From: an uncultured Oscillospiraceae bacterium
GTDB lineage: Bacteria; Bacillota; Clostridia; Oscillospirales; Oscillospiraceae
Direction: 5' to 3'
Assembly: GCA_934630495.1 (NCBI GenBank)
Contig: CAKTVW010000016.1
Location: 1-50,193 of the forward strand
Length of the DNA stretch: 50,193 bases
Shown piece by piece: positions 33,601 to 38,900 of this stretch (position 1 is the stretch's first letter; each line of letters opens with the position of its first letter). The notes beneath the pieces are model-generated. The model had not been told where the DNA came from. It searched no databases and saw only the letters and a list, made by a program, of their open reading frames with translations. Made by a program: the position numbers and the translations under genes.

Positions 33601-34481
33601 TTATCGTTGAAGCCGTCCTCGCCGGTCTTGACAAGGTAGTTCTCCTCGATCTTCTTCGTGGCGTTGTCAATGACGATTACGCCGATGTTGGCAAACTTCG
33701 TGCCGGTGGACTGGATGGGCTCGTCGTTCTCGCCCTTTTCCATGACCGTATGAGAGTGTGCGTCAATGATGAAGTCCAGACCCGTGACCTCTTTGTAAAG
33801 GTCATAGGAACGGTACGGCTCAGAGGAAGCGTCCACGCCGAGGTGGGACAGGCAGACGACGAGGTCCGCTCCGTCGGCCTTCAGCGCGTCGATCTGAGCC
33901 TGCGCGTTCTGCCAGATCGTGGTATCGGTCGAGTCCGTCAGGAAGGTCAGTCCCTTGATCAGCGCGGGATTCGCCTTCGTCTGCGTCTCGGGCGTTTCCA
34001 AGCCGAAGAAGCCGATCTTCACGCCGCCCTTTTCGACAATGGTATTCGCCTCAAAGATGGGAGCGCCCTCGGCGTCGAGCACGTCGGAGCAGAGGACCGT
34101 GAAGTCCGCGTTCTTCATGTTTTCCTGAAGCTGCGGGAAGCCGTAGTCGAACTCATGGTTGCCGAGGCCGACGACATCGTAGCCTGCGGCGTTCATCAGC
34201 TCGACGGCGTTCGCGCCCTTGCTCAGGGAAACGGCAGTCTCGCCTTGACTGTAGTCGCCGGCATCGGCCAGAATAACGTCGGCGCCTGCGGCCTCCAGTT
34301 TGGTTTTCAGCGCGGCTATATAGGCGTAGCCCAAAACCTCGCCGTGGACGTCATTCGAATGGAGAATGACGGTTTTTCCCGCAGAGATCTGCGTGACATC
34401 TCCTGCGTACACGGACGGCAGCAGCGAGAAGATCATGCACAGCACCAGCAGGAAGGACAGAATGCGCGATAGCTTCTTCAT
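27636..34481 (-). CDS. Giant SLH-anchored multi-enzyme surface phosphatase/esterase
   Basis: A 2281-aa exported protein. Order: signal peptide (1-26); metallophosphoesterase 1 (about 35-290; NDVHGE, AGD76, GNHE 107-110, SHLG His213, DAHSH 240-244); nucleotidase C domain 1 (about 315-545; NGGGIRAA); metallophosphoesterase 2 (about 548-840; SDLHGQ, MGD604, GNHE 641-644, AHS His759, GHEH 787-790), closest to 2',3'-cyclic-nucleotide enzymes; C domain 2 (about 860-1095); beta domain A (about 1115-1195); Cys phosphatase A (about 1235-1465; HCTEGKDRAG, Cys1363, Arg1369); alpha/beta hydrolase (about 1475-1745; HGHGG, GYSIG with Ser1587, His1716); beta domain B (about 1753-1832); Cys phosphatase B (about 1875-2100; Cys2000, Arg2006); three SLH motifs (about 2105-2281). 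All catalytic motifs appear intact. ATG 34481 has GGAG upstream; own promoter. Probable role: phosphate, nucleoside or inositol scavenging, or signal removal at the cell surface. Confidence 0.9.
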   Translation of the reverse strand: MKKLSRILSFLLVLCMIFSLLPSVYAGDVTQISAGKTVILHSNDVHGEVLGYAYIAALKTKLEAAGADVILADAGDYSQGETAVSLSKGANAVELMNAAGYDVVGLGNHEFDYGFPQLQENMKNADFTVLCSDVLDAEGAPIFEANTIVEKGGVKIGFFGLETPETQTKANPALIKGLTFLTDSTDTTIWQNAQAQIDALKADGADLVVCLSHLGVDASSEPYRSYDLYKEVTGLDFIIDAHSHTVMEKGENDEPIQSTGTKFANIGVIVIDNATKKIEENYLVKTGEDGFNDKDETVLAKAQAIIDAINAEYGQKFATSEVELNGAKEPGNRTEETNNGDLITDAMVWCLTEKYPGSITEVDAENVVAVTNGGGIRAAVKVGDVTKNDIFTVLPFGNTVAVVYVTGAELLEALEASTYCTPISLGGFPQVAGIKFTVDADKAYDKNDETYPGSTYYGPKTIQRVTIDEINGKPFDAEAKYAVITNNFVAGGGDTYYAFAAATSQFDTGYTLDSVVIDYITEKLGGVITEADYGTTQGRINITEAADFEFLVTSDLHGQIFATDYTVDVTQSGTYKRGLTRVASYIKEQRTEYGDNLYVVDMGDTIQGAPLTYYYAFNKPEADDPAIKAFRTIGYDMWVVGNHEFNYGLNILGRQLDYATSASTETEKQITVCLANYLDATTNSDESKDWATWRGYDPYVIKDFDGVKVAIIGFGNPNIPTWDIPANWEGIYFADIIETYKKYEPEMKEKADMIVVVAHSGVNSDVKSDFIEKLIEQTDSIAFAFSGHEHNNKDWTFKNAKGEDVHVLQPFTKARSIAQVKVSYDIKTGKATVTPAIVDMENYKLDEELVQVLQPYEDATWNEYMLQKIGEASADFTAQELGTKPSAFMDLVNTVQLWGAYDNTGENTPDDQTDDKPAQLSISAPLTSGDNANIIDKGDIYLGDMFKLYRFENWFYQITMKGEEVHQWLEFAATKIKVVDGKPTVNTGDLTYYDVIYGEGFSYVIDYTKPEGERIVSMTYNGKEVTADQTFTVVVNNYRYNGGGHYIEWLNAHGCEFKENDPDRIIYSTQFDMIQGEDKGQARNLLTDYIRNEKTITPTITSTWKLEPTTIALVPDSNNMFKYGHLDLDISTEEFLKLFDYGDIVTVTFNGKSYDFPVCSNYDDVDTHALLIRAATGKNVVTLAINYGQIGVEAGIIEKAPEGSETKYQLAEGVTFPIYATVTMKEAGGYKDELSVRQLNRTNNREEYPELTDEQFANFRNIATTGMGKDILYRSSSPINPELGRNTYADKAAEAAGIKTFVNLADTETEAKGYEGFGESYYAKQNVIFLGLPVAFTTPEFKNGLAEGFRYMTQHEGPYLVHCTEGKDRAGLTSAILECFMGASAEEVADDYLTTFRNYYNVVDGKQIALTEAQETYLRNAILKNLCLIFDMEDVSKADLKAEATAYLKEIGLTDAEVEKLHENLRGTEPIEKEIVVPSTEREGGAIHTYITVPAAYTADGSYPLAVMLHGHGGNHNEWGGYDTISTGLAEKGFVVVTMDFPGCGNSTESFRLNTMTNMKADVVDVIDYVTTNYAIDETRVGGFGYSIGGRVILEMLAEEMYDFTTVELVAPAEDTTDLKDLFGGAENWDKLKAEAEANGFANFHTIYGQDQELSKEWFADLEKYMDGLAEKAAEKYDGNSLVIWATDDAAVRPKVSQAVATVLGSATVNTYTDGHSYSFYGSDPYTIATTNNSCINYFVNELTVEHTGITGYVQSIAKYGNLELTIPGAELEKAGFAFGDILKITVDGKVFDVPYGSDYSDVDQGSVVLRNSNGHLTLAINMGNFATANGFATKKTNEDKSFEWYYADGVSMPLVVGIEMGEKGGYYDQWLIHQLKRTNNREDYADLTDEQFANFRNIATTGMGKNILYRSSSPINPEIGRNTYADKAAEAAGVKTFVNLANDKATAEAYPGYADTYYSKQNIVFLNLGVDFTEQSFKNGLADGLRYMTQHEGPYLVHCTEGKDRAGFVSALLECFMGATYDEVIADYMTTYFNYYGVEVGSEKYTAIANSNIIKSLKTAFGVEDLTTADLKAEAVAYLKEIGLTDAEIEKLHENLSNAEESFVNPFKDVSEKAWFYSYVTKMAEKGIINGMTATTFEPEGSLTRGQWATLLYRVAGEPEVKELSKFKDVPKDSYYAKAIAWAQAEGVVMGVTAELFEPESLVTREQMVTMLYRFSKATEAKGDLTGFKDADKISGYAVEAMKWAVGEGYINGMTATTLEPQAHSTRAQAAKVLCLFIEE
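28191..29225 (-). repeat. Intragenic repeat, copy B (beta domain + Cys phosphatase)
   Basis: Encodes residues of about 1753-2097 of the giant protein. Its phosphatase half is nearly the same as copy A at 30084-31139, for example RTNNRE, LTDEQFANFRNIATTGMGK, ILYRSSSPINPE and EGPYLVHCTEGKDRAG in both. The beta-domain half is more diverged. Confidence 0.8.
30084..31139 (-). repeat. Intragenic repeat, copy A (beta domain + Cys phosphatase)
   Basis: Encodes residues of about 1115-1466 of the giant protein. It is paired with copy B (28191-29225). The two are separated by the alpha/beta-hydrolase domain rather than lying head to tail. Confidence 0.8.
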
Positions 34482-34593
34482 GATGACTCTCCTTTTTAAA
34501 ATAGAATTGCGGAATCTCCGAACAGGCCTGTCGCACGGAAAAAGCGGCCGAACAAAGATTCCCGGAAAGCAGCATTGCTCTCCGTTCAGTCCG

Positions 34594-34622
34594 ATTATAG
34601 CAAATTGCAAAATACTTGTCCA
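34594..34622 (-). promoter_or_regulatory. Promoter of the giant surface-enzyme gene
   Basis: On the minus strand, TGGACA (34617-34622), 17 bp and TATAAT (34594-34599), giving a leader of about 110 nt. Upstream, TGTGCAT occurs twice as a direct repeat around TTTGTACAAA (about 34629-34655), a possible regulator site shared with the divergent gene. Confidence 0.7.
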
Positions 34623-34745
34623 CCCATTATGCACATTTTTGTACAAATGCACAAAAGAGGCCGCGCTGCTTTGGACAAACTTACCACAGGCCCTCCGCCG
34701 GAGATCGGGCGCCGCCCGGCTTCCGCCCATGCCGCGAAAAAACGC

Positions 34746-34774
34746 TTTACAAACAGCGCTCCATTCTGTATAAT
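34746..34774 (+). promoter_or_regulatory. Promoter of the LTA-synthase-like gene
   Basis: TTTACA (34746-34751), 17 bp, TATAAT (34769-34774). It is divergent from the giant gene's promoter. Confidence 0.8.
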
Positions 34775-34849
34775 ATAGATTCCATTTGAGCAGGCGCGGC
34801 CGCTCTCCGAAAAACGGAGCCGGACCCGACGCCGTGATAGATATAAAAA

Positions 34850-34887
34850 GGAGGTGGCACGGAACTCGACTTCGTGCACAAAAAATG
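34850..34887 (+). promoter_or_regulatory. Ribosome site separated from its AUG by a hairpin
   Basis: A strong GGAGG (34850-34854) lies 30 nt before ATG 34885, too far to act linearly. A stem between them (GCACG 34857-34861 with CGTGC 34873-34877, plus two pairs beyond a bulge) would close the gap and leave AAAAA before the ATG. No in-frame start codon lies at normal distance. Confidence 0.45.
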
Positions 34888-36975
34888 GCTCGATTCAAAC
34901 AACTGCAACTCTCGCGCGGCTGGCTGATCCTCTATTTCTGGCTGTATATCTGCTGGTGTGAGATCATCGTCCGCTATAAGACCGCCCAGTTCTTTTGGAG
35001 CATCGGCTTAGTCCCGCTGGTACTGTTCTCCGGTGTGACCGCGCTGCTGCTGTTTACCTTATGCAATATATTTTCCAAAAAGGCAAACCGCGTTCTGGAG
35101 CTGATCTCAGCTTACGGCCTGTTTGTCTTCTTTGCCTCGCAGCTCATCTACAGTCATGTGTTCCACTTTTACTATTCCGCATATTCCGTCGGAAACGGCG
35201 GGCAGATCCTCGAGTTTTGGCGTGTGACGCTGCGCGCGATCGGCGTCAAGGCCGTTGCACTGCTGCTGATGCTGCTCCCTGCGGTGCTGCTGTCGGTATT
35301 CGGAAAAAATTTTGCCAAGCCCGTATTCTCCCGTTGGTATCGGCGTACAATATTTGCCGTTGCCGGGATCGCGCTGCATTTCTGCATTGTAGCGGCGCTG
35401 CCCATCTTCGGCACGTCGCCCATGTCGCCCTACGATCTCTACCATAACACCAACGACCTGACACGCGGCGCGTTTCAGCTCGGTCTGATCCCCGCGTTCC
35501 GTCTGGATGTTCATCGGCTGATCTTCAGCTTTGCCGGCGGTCATATTCAGGAGCCGCAGCGCCCGACGGAGCTTATCACCTCCGTCTCGCCCTCCTCCGA
35601 GGTCCCCGAAAAAACGGAGCCAACCGCCACGGAGGAGCCTGTAACGGAGCCGGAGGCGGAATACAACGAGCTGCCGCTGGACTTTGACGCGCTTCTGGAG
35701 GAAGAGGATGACCCCGTAAAGGCGCAGCTTCATCAGTACTTCAAGGAGCAGACCCCGACGCTTAAAAACGACAAGACGGGAATGTTCAAGGGCAAGAATC
35801 TGATCGAGATCGTCGCCGAGGGCTTTTCCTATCTGGCCATCGATCCGGAGCTGACGCCGACGCTGTATAAGCTGCAGACGCAGGGACTTCAGTTCACGAA
35901 TTTCTATACGGCCTATTGGGGCGTTTCCACCTCGGACGGCGAGTATGTAACGCTGACGGGAACGATCCCGGCATCGGGCACTTGGAGCTTTGCCGACAGC
36001 TCGGACAACGCCATGCCTCTGACCATGGCTCAACAGCTTAAAAAGCTCGGCTACAGCGCATGGGCTTTCCACGACCATTCCTATACCTACTATCACCGCG
36101 ACCGCTCTCATCCGAATCTCGGCTATATCTTCAAGGCCGTCGGGAACGGCCTTGAGATCACGAATCAGTGGCCGGAATCCGATGTGGAAATGATCGATCA
36201 GACAACCGCATACTATATGGGTCAGGAACCGTTCCACGCCTACTATATGACCGTTTCCGGCCATCTGGAATATAATTTCGACGGAAATCAAATGGCGGCG
36301 AAGCACCGCGAGCTGGTCGAGGACCTTCCCTACAGCGAGCCGGTCAAGGCGTATTTGGCCTGCCAGATCGAGCTTGACCGTGCCTTGGAGCTTCTGCTCG
36401 AGCGGCTGGAGGAGGCGGGCGTCGCGGAGGACACGGTCATCGTCCTGACCGCCGACCACTACCCCTACGGTCTGACGGTCGAACAGCAGAGCGAGCTGGC
36501 CGGTCATGATATCGACACGCACTTTGAGCTTTACCGCAATGCCTGCATCATCTATCAAAAGGGCATGACGCCCGAGGTCGTCGACCGTCCCTGCTCCTCG
36601 CTGGACATTCTGCCCACGCTGTCGAATCTGTTCGGTCTGGACTTCGATTCCCGTCTGTATATGGGTCAGGACGTTTTCTCCGATGCCGAGCCGCTCATCA
36701 TTTTCTCCGATCATAGCTGGCTGACGGATTTCGGTTCCTATTACACCATGACCGGAGAGCTGACCTGCTTCCAGGACGGCGAGGAGATCCCATCCGAAAC
36801 GGTCGAATACTACAACAACATTCTTACAAATAAATTCCTTGTTTCTCAATGGATCTTGGAAACGGACTATTGGCGCGAGCTTTTCGGCGACAATCTTCCG
36901 CCTGATCCGGAATCCCCGCCGAAGCCTACCGAGGAAGCGACGGACCCGAAGCGCCCGGTCTTCACGGAGCAATAG
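34885..36975 (+). CDS. LTA synthase-family (sulfatase-fold) membrane enzyme
   Basis: A 696-aa enzyme. Five N-terminal transmembrane helices (about residues 10-190) are followed by a Thr/Glu/Pro-rich linker (about 225-265) and an extracellular sulfatase-fold catalytic domain. Candidate metal and catalytic residues follow the LtaS pattern: Glu312 (VAEGFSYL), nucleophile Thr349 in VSTSDGEY, Asp524-His525 in LTADHYPYG. LtaS-type enzymes transfer glycerol-phosphate from phosphatidylglycerol to build lipoteichoic acid, and close relatives modify other polymers. ATG 34885 begins the first membrane helix; its ribosome site is unusual. An SDR gene follows 95 bp later. Confidence 0.92.
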   Translation: MARFKQLQLSRGWLILYFWLYICWCEIIVRYKTAQFFWSIGLVPLVLFSGVTALLLFTLCNIFSKKANRVLELISAYGLFVFFASQLIYSHVFHFYYSAYSVGNGGQILEFWRVTLRAIGVKAVALLLMLLPAVLLSVFGKNFAKPVFSRWYRRTIFAVAGIALHFCIVAALPIFGTSPMSPYDLYHNTNDLTRGAFQLGLIPAFRLDVHRLIFSFAGGHIQEPQRPTELITSVSPSSEVPEKTEPTATEEPVTEPEAEYNELPLDFDALLEEEDDPVKAQLHQYFKEQTPTLKNDKTGMFKGKNLIEIVAEGFSYLAIDPELTPTLYKLQTQGLQFTNFYTAYWGVSTSDGEYVTLTGTIPASGTWSFADSSDNAMPLTMAQQLKKLGYSAWAFHDHSYTYYHRDRSHPNLGYIFKAVGNGLEITNQWPESDVEMIDQTTAYYMGQEPFHAYYMTVSGHLEYNFDGNQMAAKHRELVEDLPYSEPVKAYLACQIELDRALELLLERLEEAGVAEDTVIVLTADHYPYGLTVEQQSELAGHDIDTHFELYRNACIIYQKGMTPEVVDRPCSSLDILPTLSNLFGLDFDSRLYMGQDVFSDAEPLIIFSDHSWLTDFGSYYTMTGELTCFQDGEEIPSETVEYYNNILTNKFLVSQWILETDYWRELFGDNLPPDPESPPKPTEEATDPKRPVFTEQ

Positions 36976-37069
36976 CGCCGCCCGCGTTCTCTCCCACCGT
37001 CCCGAAAACGGAATCCACGCGCTGTTTGACCACTCGAACAGCGCGGAATATAAAAGGAGTGTTGAGATC

Positions 37070-37813
37070 ATGCTGAAAGGAAAAGTCGCCATCGTGACCG
37101 GCGGTACGCGCGGGATCGGTCTGGCCATCGTCCGCACCTTCCTGCAAAACGGAGCGAGGGTCGCGCTGTTCGGCAGCCGCCGGGAGACCGTGGAAAATGC
37201 GCTGTCCGAGCTGAAACGCGAAAACGCGGACCGGCAGGTGATCGGCGCATGGCCCGATCTGACCGACTTTGCGGCGGTCAAGGCCGCCGTCGACAGCGTC
37301 GCACAGGAGCTGGGCACGCCGGACATTCTGGTCAACAACGCCGGTATTTCCGCGCGTGAGCCGCTGTCCGAGTACACGCCGGAGAGCTTCAAAAAGATCA
37401 TGGACCTGAACGTAACGGCAGTCTTCAACGGCTGCAAGGCGGTCGAGCCGCTGATGCGCAGGGCGGGCCGAGGCTGCATCATCAACACCAGCTCGATGGT
37501 CAGTCTCTACGGCCAGCCGAGCGGCGTCGGCTACCCGACCAGCAAATTTGCCGTCAACGGCCTGACAAAAAGCCTTGCGCGGGAGCTTGGCAGAGCGGGC
37601 ATCCGCGTCAATGCCGTCGCGCCGGGTGTCACCCGAACGGATATGGTCGCCGCGCTCCCGAAGGAGATGGTCGACCGCATCTCGGCGCCGATCCCGCTCG
37701 GACGCATCGGAGAGCCGCAGGAGGTCGCCAACGTGTTCCTCTTCCTTGCCAGCGATCTGGCAAGCTATGTGACCGGGGCCGTGATCTCCGTCGACGGTGC
37801 GGCACAGACCTGA
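37070..37813 (+). CDS. Short-chain dehydrogenase/reductase (FabG-like)
   Basis: A 247-aa NAD(P)-dependent oxidoreductase. Cofactor motif TGGTRGIG (residues 10-17), structural NNAG (89-92), Asn114 in LNVT, and the catalytic set Ser141/142, Tyr155, Lys159 (YPTSK). The C-terminus AVISVDGAAQT is typical of 3-oxoacyl-ACP reductases, but sugar and steroid dehydrogenases share this pattern. AAAGGAG precedes ATG 37070. It is probably read from the upstream LTA-synthase transcript; a promoter-like sequence just before it would exclude the ribosome site from the message. Confidence 0.92.
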   Translation: MLKGKVAIVTGGTRGIGLAIVRTFLQNGARVALFGSRRETVENALSELKRENADRQVIGAWPDLTDFAAVKAAVDSVAQELGTPDILVNNAGISAREPLSEYTPESFKKIMDLNVTAVFNGCKAVEPLMRRAGRGCIINTSSMVSLYGQPSGVGYPTSKFAVNGLTKSLARELGRAGIRVNAVAPGVTRTDMVAALPKEMVDRISAPIPLGRIGEPQEVANVFLFLASDLASYVTGAVISVDGAAQT

Positions 37814-37866
37814 CCGCCCGTCGGCCATACCGAGTGGCGCGGAAAATTTATAAGAGATGAAATATT

Positions 37867-37908
37867 GAGCGCCCGGCAAGCCGTTTTTTCGGTTTGTCGG
37901 GCGCTCAG
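37867..37908. terminator. Long hairpin between convergent SDR and membrane-protein genes
   Basis: An 18-bp stem with two G-T pairs (37867-37884 with 37891-37908; outer TGAGCGCCCG/CGGGCGCTCA) and a TTTTTT loop. Neither flank has a clear T tract, so termination efficiency is uncertain; it could serve both strands. Confidence 0.5.
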
Positions 37909-38092
37909 GCTGTCAAAAAGTCCGTAATCGTCAAAATCCGTTAACCTTTAATTATATTTTTGCTTGCTGCATCCGCCGCAGGCGGCGCTCGCAAACGTCT
38001 CCTGTTGCAGTGCCGAAAAGTTTTTTCGACACGCTGTACCACCGGGAGTGCTCCCCGACTTCATTTGTTTTTTATGTAGCATCAGGCTGAAA
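37909..38092. other. Intergenic stretch with GC-rich inverted repeat, no gene called
   Basis: It contains CCGCCGCAGGCGGCG and a 38-codon minus-strand frame (37948-38064) encoding a peptide that ends CGGCSKQKYN. That frame has no ribosome site, so I do not call it a gene. The sequence has the look of a dispersed intergenic element, which only a genome search could confirm. Confidence 0.35.
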
Positions 38093-38683
38093 TCATTGTT
38101 TATCATTTCCTATTTGTTTTGAAAAAATAATTATATATGCCAAAAGGCAGCCCAGATCGCTTAATGCGGAAAACAATCTTGTGTGGCGGGCAACTACGCT
38201 GTAAAATAGAATGGACATTTCCGCAAACAAAAATACCGCAGGCATTGCGCGGAGCAGCTTTCCCCATATCGTATTTTTCCTGCCGGACCATAGGACAATT
38301 CCCAAGGCGGCACAAACCAAAGCGGGCGGAACGCTGTATAACAGCCATCCCCCGATATGATTTAGCATGAGTTCGGATAATGACTGTAACTGCGTTGCTC
38401 CGCTGCGGTAAAGTTGAAGGGATTGATGTACGGTCGTAATAAGGAACATTAGAAATATGTATATTCCCGCATTGATTGCCGCACATTTTCTGTTCTCACT
38501 AAATAAAACAATCAACGAAGTCGAAAACATCCAAAAGCCGAATGTACTTGAACTCCAATAATAAAACGACCAGAAACTATCATCCGGCAATTCAATGAAA
38601 AACACAACGGAGAGTCCCGCAAGCAGGCCCAAACCAGTCACCAAAACATAAGATTTGAGTTTGTCCCGGAATAATGCTTTCAA
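38093..38683 (-). CDS. AT-rich multi-pass membrane protein of unknown family
   Basis: A 196-aa hydrophobic protein with about five to six predicted membrane helices and a C-terminal polar tail (KQIGNDKQ). I do not recognise the family. The start is TTG 38683 (MKALFRDKLKSYVLV): AGGAG lies 7 nt upstream. A TTG at 38719 further upstream would lie at or before the predicted transcription start. Its base composition is clearly more A/T-rich than the surrounding genes, suggesting recent acquisition. It sits between an SDR gene and an ABC exporter on the opposite strand, so context gives no role. Confidence 0.8.
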   Translation of the reverse strand: MKALFRDKLKSYVLVTGLGLLAGLSVVFFIELPDDSFWSFYYWSSSTFGFWMFSTSLIVLFSENRKCAAINAGIYIFLMFLITTVHQSLQLYRSGATQLQSLSELMLNHIGGWLLYSVPPALVCAALGIVLWSGRKNTIWGKLLRAMPAVFLFAEMSILFYSVVARHTRLFSALSDLGCLLAYIIIFSKQIGNDKQ

Positions 38684-38723
38684 GTAATCACTCCTATCGT
38701 CTTTTTTGTGTTCATTCAAAAGT

Positions 38724-38732
38724 ATTATATCA
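38724..38732 (-). promoter_or_regulatory. Extended -10 promoter of the AT-rich membrane protein
   Basis: The minus strand reads TGATATAAT (38724-38732), a perfect extended -10 without a recognisable -35. Predicted start near 38717. Confidence 0.6.
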
Positions 38733-38806
38733 TACCTTTGTAATTTTTTCTACTCTCCACAGATGTGAGCACCTACGGACCCCTTCGTTTTTCTTTCATT
38801 TCGGGC

Positions 38807-38835
38807 TTGCAAATTTCGTAGAACTTTGATAAAAT
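38807..38835 (+). promoter_or_regulatory. Promoter of the heterodimeric ABC exporter operon
   Basis: TTGCAA (38807-38812), 17 bp, TAAAAT (38830-38835), about 65 nt before the proposed start. Confidence 0.7.
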
Positions 38836-38900
38836 ATTCTTTCAAGCTAAATATTTTTCCATTTCTTTGCTTTGAAATCTGAAAGAGGGGGTCGAAGCTC

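Noticed and set aside
27687..34472. An uninterrupted plus-strand frame of about 2260 codons opposite the giant gene
   Set aside because: It is the mirror of the minus-strand gene in a GC-rich, codon-biased sequence; the translation has no domain sense and no ribosome site, while the minus frame has intact enzyme motifs throughout.
37026..37054. TTGACC-17-TATAAA promoter in front of the SDR gene
   Set aside because: The predicted transcription start would lie after the AAAGGAG ribosome site, so the message could not be translated normally; the gene is more likely read from the upstream promoter.
37948..38064. 38-codon minus-strand frame ending CGGCSKQKYN, considered as a Cys-containing peptide
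   Set aside because: No ribosome site, no signal or leader motif, and it overlaps GC-rich inverted repeats; better treated as intergenic sequence.
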